Origin: Streptomyces smyrnaeus
GTDB lineage: Bacteria > Actinomycetota > Actinomycetes > Streptomycetales > Streptomycetaceae
Direction: 5' to 3'
Length of the DNA stretch: 64,000 bases
Assembly: GCF_017676345.1 (NCBI RefSeq)
Contig: NZ_JAFFZM010000012.1
Coordinates: 62,001 to 126,000, forward strand
The position numbers and the translations under genes were made by a program. The notes under the pieces were generated by a model. It was given only the letters and a program-made list of their open reading frames with translations, was not told the DNA's origin and ran no database searches. This document shows positions 15,236-24,123 of this stretch, piece after piece; within the stretch, counting starts at the first letter, position 1; each line of letters opens with the position of its first letter.

Positions 15236-16057
15236 TCAACCCTCTTCGGCTGCCTGTCTTTCGTCGGAGTAGATCACCAGCGTCTGCTCCGGCTGTCCGG
15301 CCAGGTGGAAAGCGGTGTACGCGAAACTGGTCACCCCGTGGCCCGCACGCCGCAGCCGTTTGCGTCCACCGCGCCGTGGCTCCACGTCGTACCGGGGCCA
15401 CCAGGCGCGCACCTGCGCGCTTCCGGCGTGCAACTCGTCGATCAGCCTCGCATGGCGCGGATCACCGGGATGCCGCCCGGACAGCGTGCGCAACCGGGCG
15501 AGCAGCCCCCGCGCCTCCCGCTCCCAGTCGACCAGCACCTCCCGCGCCACGGGTGCCAGGAAGACCCAGCGGGCGAAGTTCGGCGGGCGGTCCGCCTCCG
15601 CGGTGAGCGAGGGGAACAGCTCCTCGGCTGCCGGATTGTGGCTGAGCAGGTCGTAGACGCCATCGATGATGTAGGCCGGGTGCGGTTGGAGCAGCAGCGG
15701 AACGGCCGCCACCTCGGCCGCGAGCGGCTCGGATCCCCCCGCCTCGGCCGCAGCAGCCTCCGCCGCCGGGGTACGACCGGCGAGCTGGAAGAGATGTCCG
15801 CGCTCGTGCCGGTTCAACCGCAGCACCGAGGCCAGCGAGGCGAGTACCTGGTCCGAGGCGTGGATCTCCCGGCCCTGCTCCAGATACGTGTACCAGGTGG
15901 CGCTGATCCCGGCGAGCAGCGCAAGCTCCTCCCGGCGCAGCCCCGGCGTCCGGCGCCGGGCGCTCCGCGGCAGGCCGACCTGTTCGGGCGTGACCCGCTC
16001 TCTCCGGCTGCGCAGGAAAGTGCCCAGCTCACGGCGTTGACCGGGATTCTTCGACAT
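15236..16057 (-). CDS. XRE-family regulator with MmyB-like ligand domain
   Basis: A 273-residue regulator. The N-terminus has an XRE helix-turn-helix (RRTPGLRREELALLAGISATWYTYLEQGR, about residues 37-65), the conserved entry of actinobacterial MmyB-like proteins, followed by a PAS-like C-terminal domain (ALLLQPHPAYIIDGVYDLL-type text, NPAAEELFP, NFARWVFLAP). The ATG at 16057 gives the standard MSKN start; longer frames upstream run into the promoter gap. It is divergent from an SDR gene 118 bp away, a common pairing in Streptomyces in which the regulator controls the reductase, possibly through a fatty-acid-like ligand. Confidence 0.9.
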   Translation of the reverse strand: MSKNPGQRRELGTFLRSRRERVTPEQVGLPRSARRRTPGLRREELALLAGISATWYTYLEQGREIHASDQVLASLASVLRLNRHERGHLFQLAGRTPAAEAAAAEAGGSEPLAAEVAAVPLLLQPHPAYIIDGVYDLLSHNPAAEELFPSLTAEADRPPNFARWVFLAPVAREVLVDWEREARGLLARLRTLSGRHPGDPRHARLIDELHAGSAQVRAWWPRYDVEPRRGGRKRLRRAGHGVTSFAYTAFHLAGQPEQTLVIYSDERQAAEEG

Positions 16058-16175
16058 GGTGGGTGGCACTCCTGGTTCCAGAACGAACGGGCTCTGTATA
16101 CCAGGGTGGGCCCTCCGCAGACTGATGCCGAAGCGGGGCGGCGGCGCCCCGCGAGGAAGCGAGAGGGAAGGCATC

Positions 16176-16913
16176 ATGACGGGAATCGACGGCAAGGTCG
16201 TGGCGATCACGGGAGCCGGCAGCGGTATCGGTGAGGCCACCGCACTGCTGCTGGCCGAACGGGGCGCCCGGCTCGTGCTGGGCGCCCGCAGGTCCGAGCG
16301 CCTCGGGGACCTGGTGACCCGGATCGAGAAGGCGGGCGGCAGCGCCGTGCAGCTCCGCACGGACGTCACCCGGCGTGCTGATCTGCAGGCCCTGGTCGCC
16401 CTGGCCGCGGAGCGCTTCGGCCGGCTCGACGTACTGATCAGCAACGCGGGGATCGGGACGGTCTCCCCGCTGGACGATCTGCGCGTCGACGAATGGGACC
16501 GGATGGTGGACGTCAACATCAAGGGTGTGCTGCACGGTATCGGCGCCGCACTGCCGGTCTTCCGCGCGCAGGGCTCCGGACACTTCATCACCACCGCGTC
16601 CACGGCGGCGTTCCGCGTCGTTCCCGCCATGGCCGTCTACGCGGGCACGAAGGTCGCGGTGCGCGCCATCTGCGAGGGGCTGCGGCAGGAAGCCGGCGAC
16701 GCGCTGCGGGTGACGACGGTCTCGCCGGGCATGGTGGACACCGAGTTCGCCGAAGCGTCGACGAACCCACACATCCGTGCCGAGATCTCGCAGGCCCGGG
16801 ACCGGATCGCCATCCCACCCGAGGCCGTCGCCCGGACCCTGGCGTTCGCCGTCGAGCAGCCGCACACCGTCGATGTGAACGAGATCGTCGTCCGTCCCAC
16901 CGCCCAGAGCTGA
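16176..16913 (+). CDS. Short-chain dehydrogenase/reductase
   Basis: A 245-residue classical SDR that uses NAD(P)H to interconvert an alcohol and a carbonyl. TGAGSGIG near residue 12 is the cofactor motif, NAG follows at about 88, and the catalytic Ser ... YAGTK (Tyr-x-x-x-Lys) is at about 154-158. The start at 16176 is preceded by GAGAGGGAAGG; an upstream frame to 16056 includes non-coding DNA. It is divergent from the XRE regulator, its likely controller. The substrate is unknown. Confidence 0.9.
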   Translation: MTGIDGKVVAITGAGSGIGEATALLLAERGARLVLGARRSERLGDLVTRIEKAGGSAVQLRTDVTRRADLQALVALAAERFGRLDVLISNAGIGTVSPLDDLRVDEWDRMVDVNIKGVLHGIGAALPVFRAQGSGHFITTASTAAFRVVPAMAVYAGTKVAVRAICEGLRQEAGDALRVTTVSPGMVDTEFAEASTNPHIRAEISQARDRIAIPPEAVARTLAFAVEQPHTVDVNEIVVRPTAQS

Positions 16914-16954
16914 CCCGGGACCTGTCCGGCGCGGCTTCGGTTTAGGCTCGGCGG

Positions 16955-17575
16955 ATGGCGAAGTACTTCGACGTGCACCCCGACAACCCGCAGCGGCGCA
17001 CCATCAGCACCGTGGTCGACAGCGTCCGGGCCGACGCGCTCATCGCGTATCCGACGGACTCCTGTTTCGCTCTGGGGTGCCGGCTGGGCAGCCGCGACGG
17101 CATGTCCCGCATCCGCTCCATCCGCAACCTCGACGAGAGGCACCACTTCACCCTCGTGTGCCAGAACTTCGCGCAGCTCGGCCAGTTCGTGCACGTGGAC
17201 AACGACGTGTTCCGCGCGATCAAGGCGGCCACCCCGGGCCGCTACACCTTCATCCTCCCCGCGACGAAGGAGGTGCCCCGCAAGCTGCTGCACCCGAAGA
17301 AGAAGACGGTCGGAGTCCGCATCCCCGACCACGTCGTGGCCCAGGCGCTGCTGTCCGAACTCGGCGAGCCGCTGCTGTCCAGCACCCTTCTGCTGCCGGA
17401 CGAGGAGGAGCCGATGACCCAGGGCTGGGAGATCAAGGAACGGCTCGACCATGTGGTGGACGCCGTGGTCGACTCGGGTGACTGTGGCACCGAGCCGACC
17501 ACCGTGGTCGATTTCTCCGAGGGCGCTGCCCAGATCGTACGGGCCGGCGCGGGCGACACCGCGCGCTTCGCCTAG
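16955..17575 (+). CDS. YrdC/Sua5-family protein, YciO type
   Basis: A 206-residue protein of the L-threonylcarbamoyladenylate synthase superfamily. It has the YrdC pattern: LIAYPTDSCFALGC (nucleotide site), IRSIRNLDERHHFTLVC, TPGRYTFILPATKEVP, and VGVRIPDHVV. The spacing fits the YciO branch rather than the longer Sua5. True TsaC/Sua5 proteins make the t6A precursor for tRNA; YciO proteins have a less certain role. It lies 41 bp after the SDR in the same direction but appears functionally independent. Confidence 0.88.
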   Translation: MAKYFDVHPDNPQRRTISTVVDSVRADALIAYPTDSCFALGCRLGSRDGMSRIRSIRNLDERHHFTLVCQNFAQLGQFVHVDNDVFRAIKAATPGRYTFILPATKEVPRKLLHPKKKTVGVRIPDHVVAQALLSELGEPLLSSTLLLPDEEEPMTQGWEIKERLDHVVDAVVDSGDCGTEPTTVVDFSEGAAQIVRAGAGDTARFA

Positions 17576-17774
17576 CAGCGCGTACGGTCGCGGTCCCGAC
17601 TGCCGAGGCGTCGTCCGGTGCCGCAGCGGGGCGGCGCCGCCCGGGCGGGCCCGATCGGTACGCCGTTCGGACGCACGGGATGTTGCACAGGGCCCGAGCG
17701 GGGTATCTCGGCCGGGGCCGTGCAACCGCCTCCCGGAAGAGTCCCTGCACGTTCCCGGAACCGAAGGAGCCGCA

Positions 17775-18599
17775 GTGAAGTTCGGTGTCTCGACCTTCCT
17801 CACCGACCAGGGCATCGCGCCGGCCGCGTTGGGACGCGCCGTCGAGGAGCGGGGGCTGGAGTCCCTGCTCATCGCCGAGCACACACACATCCCGGTGGCT
17901 CGCCGCACGCCGTATCCCGGCGGCGGCGATCTGCCGGAGATCTACTACCGCACGCTGGATCCCTTCGTCGCGCTCAGCGCGGTCGCGGCGGTGACGCGAC
18001 GGCTCCTCGTGGGCACCGGCGTTGCGCTGGTGGCCCAGCGGGACCCGATCACCACGGCCAAGGCGGTGGCCTCCCTGGACCTGGTGTCCGGCGGGCGGGC
18101 CGTCTTCGGGGTCGGCGTCGGCTGGAACCGGGAGGAGATGGAGAACCACGGCACGGACCCGCGCACCCGGGGCCGTCTCGTGGACGAGCGGCTGCGGGCC
18201 ATCCGCGAGCTGTGGACGGCGGACAAGGCGGAGTTCCACGGCGAGTTCGTCGACTTCGAGCCCGTCTACTCCTGGCCGAAGCCCGTCCAGCGGCCCCACC
18301 CGCCCATCTATGTGGGCGGCGGCGAGGGCGCCTTCCAACGGGTGGCCGCCCTCGGCGACGCCTGGCTGGCCAACAGCGTGCCGCCCGAGGAACTGGGGCC
18401 GCAGATCGACCGGATGCGGAACATCGCCGGCCGCGACGTTCCGGTGACCGTCTACGCGGTGTCGAAGAAGCCGGAGGTCATCGAGAAGTACACCCGGCTC
18501 GATGTGGAGCGTGTGTTGTTCTACCTGCCGACGAAGCCGGAAGCCGACACGCTCTCCTACCTCGACCAGCTCGCCGACGTCGCCGGGCGTTTCCGTTGA
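17775..18599 (+). CDS. LLM-class F420-dependent oxidoreductase
   Basis: A 274-residue luciferase-like TIM-barrel flavin/F420 enzyme. Family text is clear: KFGVSTFLTDQGI at the start, EHTHIP, RLLVGTGVALVAQRDP, GRAVFGVGVGWNREEMENHGTD, and HPPIYVGGG. These residues make the F420 pocket. The frame is open from 17451, but the GTG at 17775 has GGAG seven bases ahead and begins the first beta strand. It is followed after 16 bases by a PPOX-class protein of a family that also uses F420. The substrate is not known. Confidence 0.92.
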   Translation: MKFGVSTFLTDQGIAPAALGRAVEERGLESLLIAEHTHIPVARRTPYPGGGDLPEIYYRTLDPFVALSAVAAVTRRLLVGTGVALVAQRDPITTAKAVASLDLVSGGRAVFGVGVGWNREEMENHGTDPRTRGRLVDERLRAIRELWTADKAEFHGEFVDFEPVYSWPKPVQRPHPPIYVGGGEGAFQRVAALGDAWLANSVPPEELGPQIDRMRNIAGRDVPVTVYAVSKKPEVIEKYTRLDVERVLFYLPTKPEADTLSYLDQLADVAGRFR

Positions 18600-18615
18600 G
18601 CCGGCCGGAGCACTC

Positions 18616-19047
18616 GTGCCCGGGATGACGGACAGCCGGGCCCGGGAGCGGTTCGCCGGGGCCCGGGTCGCCCACCTCGCGACGATCGACGGCTCCACCC
18701 GTCCGCACCTGGTTCCCGTGGTGTTCGCCGTGACCGGTGACACGGTGGTGTTCGCCGTCGACCACAAACCGAAGCGCACGGCCCGGCTGAAGCGGCTGGC
18801 CAACATCGAAGCCCACCCCCAGGTGTGCCTCCTCGCCGACCACTACGACGAGGACTGGGACCTCCTGTGGTGGGCACGCGCCGACGGCACGGCCGAGGTG
18901 CTGCCGACCGCCGACGTATCGTCGGCCTCCGCGCGGTACGTGCGCCTGCTGGGGGAGAAGTACCCGCAGCAGTACGGTTCGCGTCCACCCGCAGGGCCGG
19001 TCGTGGCCATCGCGGTCGGCCGCTGGTCCGGCTGGCACGCCGGCTGA
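18616..19047 (+). CDS. PPOX-class probable F420-dependent enzyme (Rv0121 type)
   Basis: A 143-residue split-barrel flavin/deazaflavin-binding protein. The order ARERFAGARVAHLATID, RPHLVPVVFAV, VVFAVDHKPKRTARLKRLANI and CLLADHYDEDWDLLWWARADGTAEV matches the small PPOX-class family to which M. tuberculosis Rv0121c belongs. The start is ambiguous: GTG at 18616 has GGAG five bases ahead, and ATG at 18625 is nine bases further in. It follows the LLM enzyme directly, so the two F420-type proteins are probably co-transcribed. Confidence 0.85.
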   Translation: MPGMTDSRARERFAGARVAHLATIDGSTRPHLVPVVFAVTGDTVVFAVDHKPKRTARLKRLANIEAHPQVCLLADHYDEDWDLLWWARADGTAEVLPTADVSSASARYVRLLGEKYPQQYGSRPPAGPVVAIAVGRWSGWHAG

Positions 19048-19134
19048 CAGGACGCAACTGGAGGGACCCGGCGGGCCGTTGTGGCCGGTACGGCCTCCTT
19101 GCGCGGGGCCTTGGGATGTAGTCGGCTGATTTCC

Positions 19135-20718
19135 ATGAGGAAGAGGAGCGTTGCCACGCTGATCGCCGCCCTGCTCGCGGGCTCCACGCTGACCGGCGCG
19201 CCGAATCCGCGGGCGGAGGCCGCCGCGCCCGATGGCGGCGGGGCACCGGCGGCGACCGGCTCGCCTCGGCTGCCCGGAGTCGACCTCGACACGGTGACCA
19301 TCCCGCAGCTGCAGGCCCGCATGGCGGACGGTTCGCTGACCTCCTCCGCGTTGACCAGCGCCTATCTGCGCCGGATCAAGGCCGTCGACCCGAAGATCGA
19401 CGCGGTGCTGCACACCAATCCCGCAGCCATGCGGCAGGCGGCTGCCAGTGACGCCAGACATCGCCGCGGCAGCACGCGCGGTCCGCTCGACGGTATACCC
19501 GTGCTGCTCAAGGACAACGTGAACACCCGCGACATGCCGACCACGGCGGGGTCGCTGGCGCTGGCCGGCGCTCCCCCGGACCGCGATGCCGCGCTGGTGA
19601 CCCGGCTGCGCAAGGCGGGGGCGGTCGTCCTCGGCAAGACCAATCTGTCGGAGTGGGCGAACTTCCGGGCGGCGAAGCCGACATCCGGCTGGTCCGCGGT
19701 GGGAGGCCAGACCCGCAACCCGTACGCGCTGCACCGTAACCCGTGCGGGTCGTCCTCCGGTTCGGCCGCCGCGCTCGCGGCCTCGCTGTCACAGGTGGCG
19801 ATCGGCACCGAGACGGACGGCTCGATCGTGTGTCCGGCCGGGATGAACGGGGTGGTCGGTCACAAGCCCAGCCTCGGAGTGGTCAGCCAGGCGGGGGTGG
19901 TCCCCATCTCCGCGGAGCAGGACACCGCGGGACCCATGGCCCGCAACGTGATCGACACCGCCCTCACCCTTGCCGTGCTCAGCGAGGACGACACCGCACG
20001 CCACGCCGGCCTTCGCGGTCTCCAAGCGGAGCCGACGCGCCCCGGCGGGCTGCACGGCAAACGGATCGGGCTGTGGCGGCTGCCGCGGCTCGGGGCCGAG
20101 GTGGACGCTCTGATGACCCGTACGGCCAAGAAGCTGCGCCGCGCGGGGGCCGAGGTCGTCGAGGTGACGCCGCCGTACCAGAAGCGGCTCGCGGAGCTCG
20201 AATTCCCGGCGCTGTTGAGCGAGTTCCACCGCGACATCAACGCCTATCTGGCCACGCGCCAGGGGCCGCGCAACCTCGCGGAACTGATCGAGTTCAACCG
20301 CGACCACCCGGCCGAGCAGACCTGCTTCGCCGGTCAGGAGCTGTTCGAGCAGGCCCTCGCAGCGCCCGGCACCACCGACCCGGAGTACCGGGCCATGCGC
20401 GCCGAACTGACCGACCTGTCCCGGCGCTCCGTGGACGAGACCATGGCCGACCACGGCCTCGACGCCATCGCCGCCCCGACGAACCCGCCCGCCTGGACGA
20501 CCGACTGCGCGCGGGGCGACAACGATGTGATCCCGTCCTCCACCCCGGCGGCGGTGGCCGGATACCCCTCTCTGTCGGTGCCCGCCGGGTCCGTGGACAA
20601 GTTGCCCGTCGGCCTGCTGCTGATGGCCGGTGACCATCAGGACGCCGAACTCCTGGCGCTGGGCGCCGCGGTGGAGCGGCGGCTCGACGCCTGGCGGCCT
20701 CCCCGCTATCTGCCGTAG
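19135..20718 (+). CDS. Secreted amidase, amidase-signature family
   Basis: A 527-residue exported amidase. Residues 1 to about 31 form a signal peptide (MRKRSVATLIAALLAGSTL, then ends at AEAAA). The catalytic triad is visible: Lys in PVLLKDNVNT, the cis-Ser in NPCGSSSGSAAALAA and the nucleophile Ser in GTETDGSIVCPA. A frame is open from 19081, but the ATG at 19135 gives a normal signal; the ribosome site is weak. Members hydrolyse amides or peptide amides outside the cell. It ends four bases before the convergent SpoIIE gene. Confidence 0.9.
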   Translation: MRKRSVATLIAALLAGSTLTGAPNPRAEAAAPDGGGAPAATGSPRLPGVDLDTVTIPQLQARMADGSLTSSALTSAYLRRIKAVDPKIDAVLHTNPAAMRQAAASDARHRRGSTRGPLDGIPVLLKDNVNTRDMPTTAGSLALAGAPPDRDAALVTRLRKAGAVVLGKTNLSEWANFRAAKPTSGWSAVGGQTRNPYALHRNPCGSSSGSAAALAASLSQVAIGTETDGSIVCPAGMNGVVGHKPSLGVVSQAGVVPISAEQDTAGPMARNVIDTALTLAVLSEDDTARHAGLRGLQAEPTRPGGLHGKRIGLWRLPRLGAEVDALMTRTAKKLRRAGAEVVEVTPPYQKRLAELEFPALLSEFHRDINAYLATRQGPRNLAELIEFNRDHPAEQTCFAGQELFEQALAAPGTTDPEYRAMRAELTDLSRRSVDETMADHGLDAIAAPTNPPAWTTDCARGDNDVIPSSTPAAVAGYPSLSVPAGSVDKLPVGLLLMAGDHQDAELLALGAAVERRLDAWRPPRYLP

Positions 20719-20721
20719 TCC

Positions 20722-23394
20722 TCAGTCCCGCGGGGTGGGGCGGACGGCGAGGACCGCGATGTCGTCGGTGCTGTCGGCGCCGAGCCCGATGAGCAGCTCG
20801 TCGCAGAAGACATCGAGGGGTTCGTGTGCCAGAGCGGCCGTGTGCTGCCGCAGCACGGCCATGGCGTCGCCGAGGGATTCGCCGCGTCGCTCGATCAGAC
20901 CGTCGGTGTAGAGCAGCACCGTCGAATGCGCGGGGAGCGGATCGACGGCGGTGGGGCGGCGCTGCTCGGGGTCCATACCGAGCAGCAGGCCCGCCCCGTT
21001 CTCCAGGTAGCGGGTCTCCCCGTCCGCGGTGGTCAGCAGCGGCGGCAGATGCCCGGCGGAGGAGTGCTTCAGCTCCCAGGATCCGCGCTCGGACCTCTTG
21101 ACGAGAGCATAGACGCAGGTCGCGGTGGCCTCGCGGTACAGGCTGTGGTTGGCCAGGTCCAACCGGCGGAGCACCGCTTCGGGCGGCTCCTGGCGGTCGA
21201 CGGCGATCCCGCGGAGCATGCTGCGCAGCTGGCTCATGGTGATGGCCGCGTCGAGGTCGTGTCCGGCGACGTCCCCGATGACCAGCGCCGTCTCGCCGTT
21301 GGGGACGACGAAGCAGTCGTACCAGTCGCCACCGACCTGGGCGGTGCTGGAGGAGGGGGCGTAGCGGGCGGCCAGCTGGAGGTCCTGGATGTCCGGCAGC
21401 GCGGGCAGGAGGGAGTGCTGGAGGCGTTCGGCGATGTCCCGGGTTTCCTGATAGAGGCGGACGTTGTCCACACCGAGGGCGAGATTGCGGACCAGGTCGT
21501 CGACCAGGGGCAGATCCTCCTCGGTGAACGGCCTTCTGCCCTCGCCACGGGCGACGGTCAGGGCGCCGAGGATCTCCCGCCGGGTCCGTAGCGGGGCGAC
21601 CACAGCACTGCTTCCGCCAAGTTGTTCGAACAGCTCCAGGTGGCGGGCGTCCAACGGGTTCTGTGCCTGATGTGCCGCCGGGATCTCGGTGAACAGCAAC
21701 GGCCCCGCACCCCGCAACACCCGGGCCAGCGCTCCCCGCGCCGCCTCCGTCACCGGAGGCAGCCGGCCCTCCCGGACATCGGGAGTCACCCGCCGGGGGT
21801 CGCGATGGGCGACACAGACGCGGTCCACGAGGCCGCGCTCGTCCAGCAGATCCAGGGCACACCAGTCGGCCAGCCGCTGGGTCAGGATGCGGCACGCCTT
21901 CCGCAGCCCCTCGAACAGATCCGAGGTACCACTCAGCGCGCTGCGGGTGCCGGACAGCAGGGAGAGCCGCTCCAGCGCCGAGACGTCGCCCTCGCCGCTC
22001 CCCACCGCCACCGGCTCCGCGGCTGCCTGCTCGTACTGGTCGGCCTGCTCGTACTGGTCGGCCGACTCCGAGGGCGCGGGCGTCCGTTCCTTGCGGGGAG
22101 CGGGACCGGAGGGGCCGGCCGCGCGCGGCGAGAGCTGGGCGACGAACACGGTGCGCCCGTCGACCGTCTCCTGGGTCTGGATGAGCAGCCGCACGGGGAC
22201 CAGGCTGCCGTCGTGGTGCAGGGCGGGCAGGGGTACGGAGCGGCCGAGGATACGGGGCTGGCCGGTGAGCTGCAGTGATGTGAACGCCGCCAGGTGGCGC
22301 TCCCGCAGGTGCTCGGGAATGAGCACCGTCAGCTGCTGCCCGACGAGCTCGTCGGGCTGCCAGCCGAGCATGTCCGCCACCGGGTCGTTCGCCGCCAGGA
22401 TCCGGTCCTCCTCGTCGGCGGCGACGGTCGGGACCCTGCTGTCCCGCACCTGGCGGGGGTCCCACGACGCCAGCTCGGAGGGGCTGGCGCCCGGCTCGCG
22501 GGGTACCACCGTCCAGGCGGTGGGCTGCCCACCGGCGAGCTGACTGGTGATCTGGTCGAACAGCCACTGGTGGAAGATGCGATTCTGCGGGAGGGGCGGC
22601 CGGGTGAGAAGCCGCTCGTCGCGGGCCGCCTCCTCGGCCAGCCCGAGTACCCGCCGCAGTGTGAACAGCGCGGGCGTGGCGTCCGCCGGCACCGACACCT
22701 GCAGGGAGCGGATGTCCGCGTCGGAGGGCTGGTTCTCCCGGGCGGCCGTCACACAGGCGCTGAGCACATTGCTCATGTCGTGCGCCGTCTCCAGCTCCTG
22801 CGGCCGTACGCCGAGATCCGCTCCGGCGAAGACGGCGAGGGTCAGCTCGCGCAGCAGGGCGTGGCGGCGATATCGGGACGCCATGAACAGGGCGTCCGGC
22901 AGGTCGACCAGCGTCACTGTGTCGTGGGGGCCGGCGGGCGGCGTCGCGGCCTGCCAGCTGGAGGGCGGTGCGGACAGGTCGGTGGGGCCCAGCTCGCACC
23001 ACACCGTCTTGCGCCCCTCACCGGTGTCGACCCCGTAGCGTGACGCCAGCTCCTCCACCACGACCAGCCCCAGCCCCGTGCTGGGATACGGCCGGTGCTC
23101 CTGCGGCACCACTCCCCGGGACGGCAGGTGATCACCGACCCGCACCAGGACCCGATCGGCGGAGCGGGAGACCGACACCTCCACTTCGGTGCGGGCGTGC
23201 AGTACGGCATTGGTCACCAGTTCGCTCAGCAGCAGCTCAGCGGTGTCCACCACCTGGGACGCCAGACCGTCCAAGGCGGCCCGTGCGAAGTGCCGGGCCG
23301 CCGTCACGCTCTCCGGTCGTGGGGGGAAGCGCCGCGCGGGCGCCTCCGGTGTTCCCGGTGTTCCGGATGGTTCCGGCGAGCTGAGGTTGCCCAT
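20722..23394 (-). CDS. Multi-domain SpoIIE-type serine phosphatase with ATPase, PAS and GAF domains
   Basis: An 890-residue signalling protein. Domains in order: an RsbW-like HATPase (about 20-140, N-box ELLLSELVTNAVLHA), a helical region of unknown role (150-330), a PAS domain (about 350-450, ILAANDPVADMLGWQPDELVG), an acidic linker with an exact 18-bp DNA duplication, a GAF domain (about 520-660) and a C-terminal PP2C/SpoIIE phosphatase (GGDWYDCFVVPNGETALVIGDVAGH ... STDDIAVLAV) with the metal-binding Asp residues. The ATG at 23394 gives the usual start; a longer frame to 23541 is open. Such proteins switch anti-sigma antagonists by dephosphorylation. No partner genes are adjacent. Confidence 0.9.
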   Translation of the reverse strand: MGNLSSPEPSGTPGTPEAPARRFPPRPESVTAARHFARAALDGLASQVVDTAELLLSELVTNAVLHARTEVEVSVSRSADRVLVRVGDHLPSRGVVPQEHRPYPSTGLGLVVVEELASRYGVDTGEGRKTVWCELGPTDLSAPPSSWQAATPPAGPHDTVTLVDLPDALFMASRYRRHALLRELTLAVFAGADLGVRPQELETAHDMSNVLSACVTAARENQPSDADIRSLQVSVPADATPALFTLRRVLGLAEEAARDERLLTRPPLPQNRIFHQWLFDQITSQLAGGQPTAWTVVPREPGASPSELASWDPRQVRDSRVPTVAADEEDRILAANDPVADMLGWQPDELVGQQLTVLIPEHLRERHLAAFTSLQLTGQPRILGRSVPLPALHHDGSLVPVRLLIQTQETVDGRTVFVAQLSPRAAGPSGPAPRKERTPAPSESADQYEQADQYEQAAAEPVAVGSGEGDVSALERLSLLSGTRSALSGTSDLFEGLRKACRILTQRLADWCALDLLDERGLVDRVCVAHRDPRRVTPDVREGRLPPVTEAARGALARVLRGAGPLLFTEIPAAHQAQNPLDARHLELFEQLGGSSAVVAPLRTRREILGALTVARGEGRRPFTEEDLPLVDDLVRNLALGVDNVRLYQETRDIAERLQHSLLPALPDIQDLQLAARYAPSSSTAQVGGDWYDCFVVPNGETALVIGDVAGHDLDAAITMSQLRSMLRGIAVDRQEPPEAVLRRLDLANHSLYREATATCVYALVKRSERGSWELKHSSAGHLPPLLTTADGETRYLENGAGLLLGMDPEQRRPTAVDPLPAHSTVLLYTDGLIERRGESLGDAMAVLRQHTAALAHEPLDVFCDELLIGLGADSTDDIAVLAVRPTPRD
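22028..22063. repeat. Perfect 18-bp tandem duplication inside the phosphatase linker
   Basis: TGCTCGTACTGGTCGGCC occurs twice head to tail (22028-22045, 22046-22063). In the protein it doubles the hexapeptide ADQYEQ in the linker between PAS and GAF domains. The reading frame is preserved. It looks like a recent slippage product. Confidence 0.9.
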
Positions 23395-23562
23395 GGCACC
23401 AGTCTGCTTCAGACCACCTGCGCGCGGCTCGGCTCGCCACGCAGCCGCCGGTCGCCGTTTCGTGTGCCTCTGCCGATCGAGTGACGGTCGGCGAAGCGGC
23501 TCCCACCGGCTCCGACCTTCGTCGCCGCACACTGTCGCCAAAGGCCGGAAGCGGGCCCGCTG

Positions 23563-24039
23563 TCATCCCGATGTGCTCTTTCGACGTTCTCCGTCCGAGG
23601 TGGCGAGCCTGAGGTCCCGCTCCAGCCGGAACCGCTCCAGTACCACCGGCGTGCTCTCGTCCACGGTGAACGACGGGTCGTTCAGCTCACGGCGCATCTC
23701 CTTCCCGTGCCAGAACCTCTCGTGGGCTGCGCGCCACTCCGCGAGGGTGCCGTGGCCCTCGCCCTCGGCGAGGGCGTGTGCGGTGTCGACGTCGCCGAGG
23801 CCCACGACACGTACCGCCGTCACCTCGATGAGGGCGACAGGCCGCTCGTCGGAGTCGACCACGACGGCGCGGCGGCCCACCTCGGGCAGCGGTTCGTCCG
23901 CAGCCTCGTACGCCCGCAGAAGCCCTGTCGTGGCCGTCTTCCGGCCGGCGAGAATCGCCGCTACCAGCCGGTCGCGGAGCGGGCCGGGGAAGGCGAACTC
24001 CTCCCGGGGGAGGGCGGAGAGATCCATCTCTGCGGTCAC
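23563..24039 (-). CDS. ASCH-domain protein
   Basis: A 158-residue cytoplasmic protein. The order LRDRLVAAILAGRKTATTGLL, PLPEVGRRAVVVDSDERPVALIEVTAV, then EGHGTLAEWRAAHERFW and VVLERFRL is that of bacterial ASCH (ASC-1 homology) proteins, a PUA-like fold thought to bind RNA or nucleotides; some members cleave N4-acetylcytidine. No signal peptide or membrane span. It is alone between the phosphatase and the ferredoxin reductase, both on the same strand, with 167 and 84 bp gaps. Confidence 0.88.
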   Translation of the reverse strand: MTAEMDLSALPREEFAFPGPLRDRLVAAILAGRKTATTGLLRAYEAADEPLPEVGRRAVVVDSDERPVALIEVTAVRVVGLGDVDTAHALAEGEGHGTLAEWRAAHERFWHGKEMRRELNDPSFTVDESTPVVLERFRLERDLRLATSDGERRKSTSG

Positions 24040-24123
24040 GGTTCGCCAGCCTACGGCTCAGTCGGTGCCCCGTGGGCTCCGCTGCGGAACTCGGCGGCCC
24101 TGAAGGCGGCCGTCCTGATGCGG

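Noticed and set aside
17683..17704. TTGCAC ... TATCTC promoter-like pair ahead of the LLM gene
   Set aside because: The spacer is only 15 bp and the -10 is poor; not reported as a promoter.
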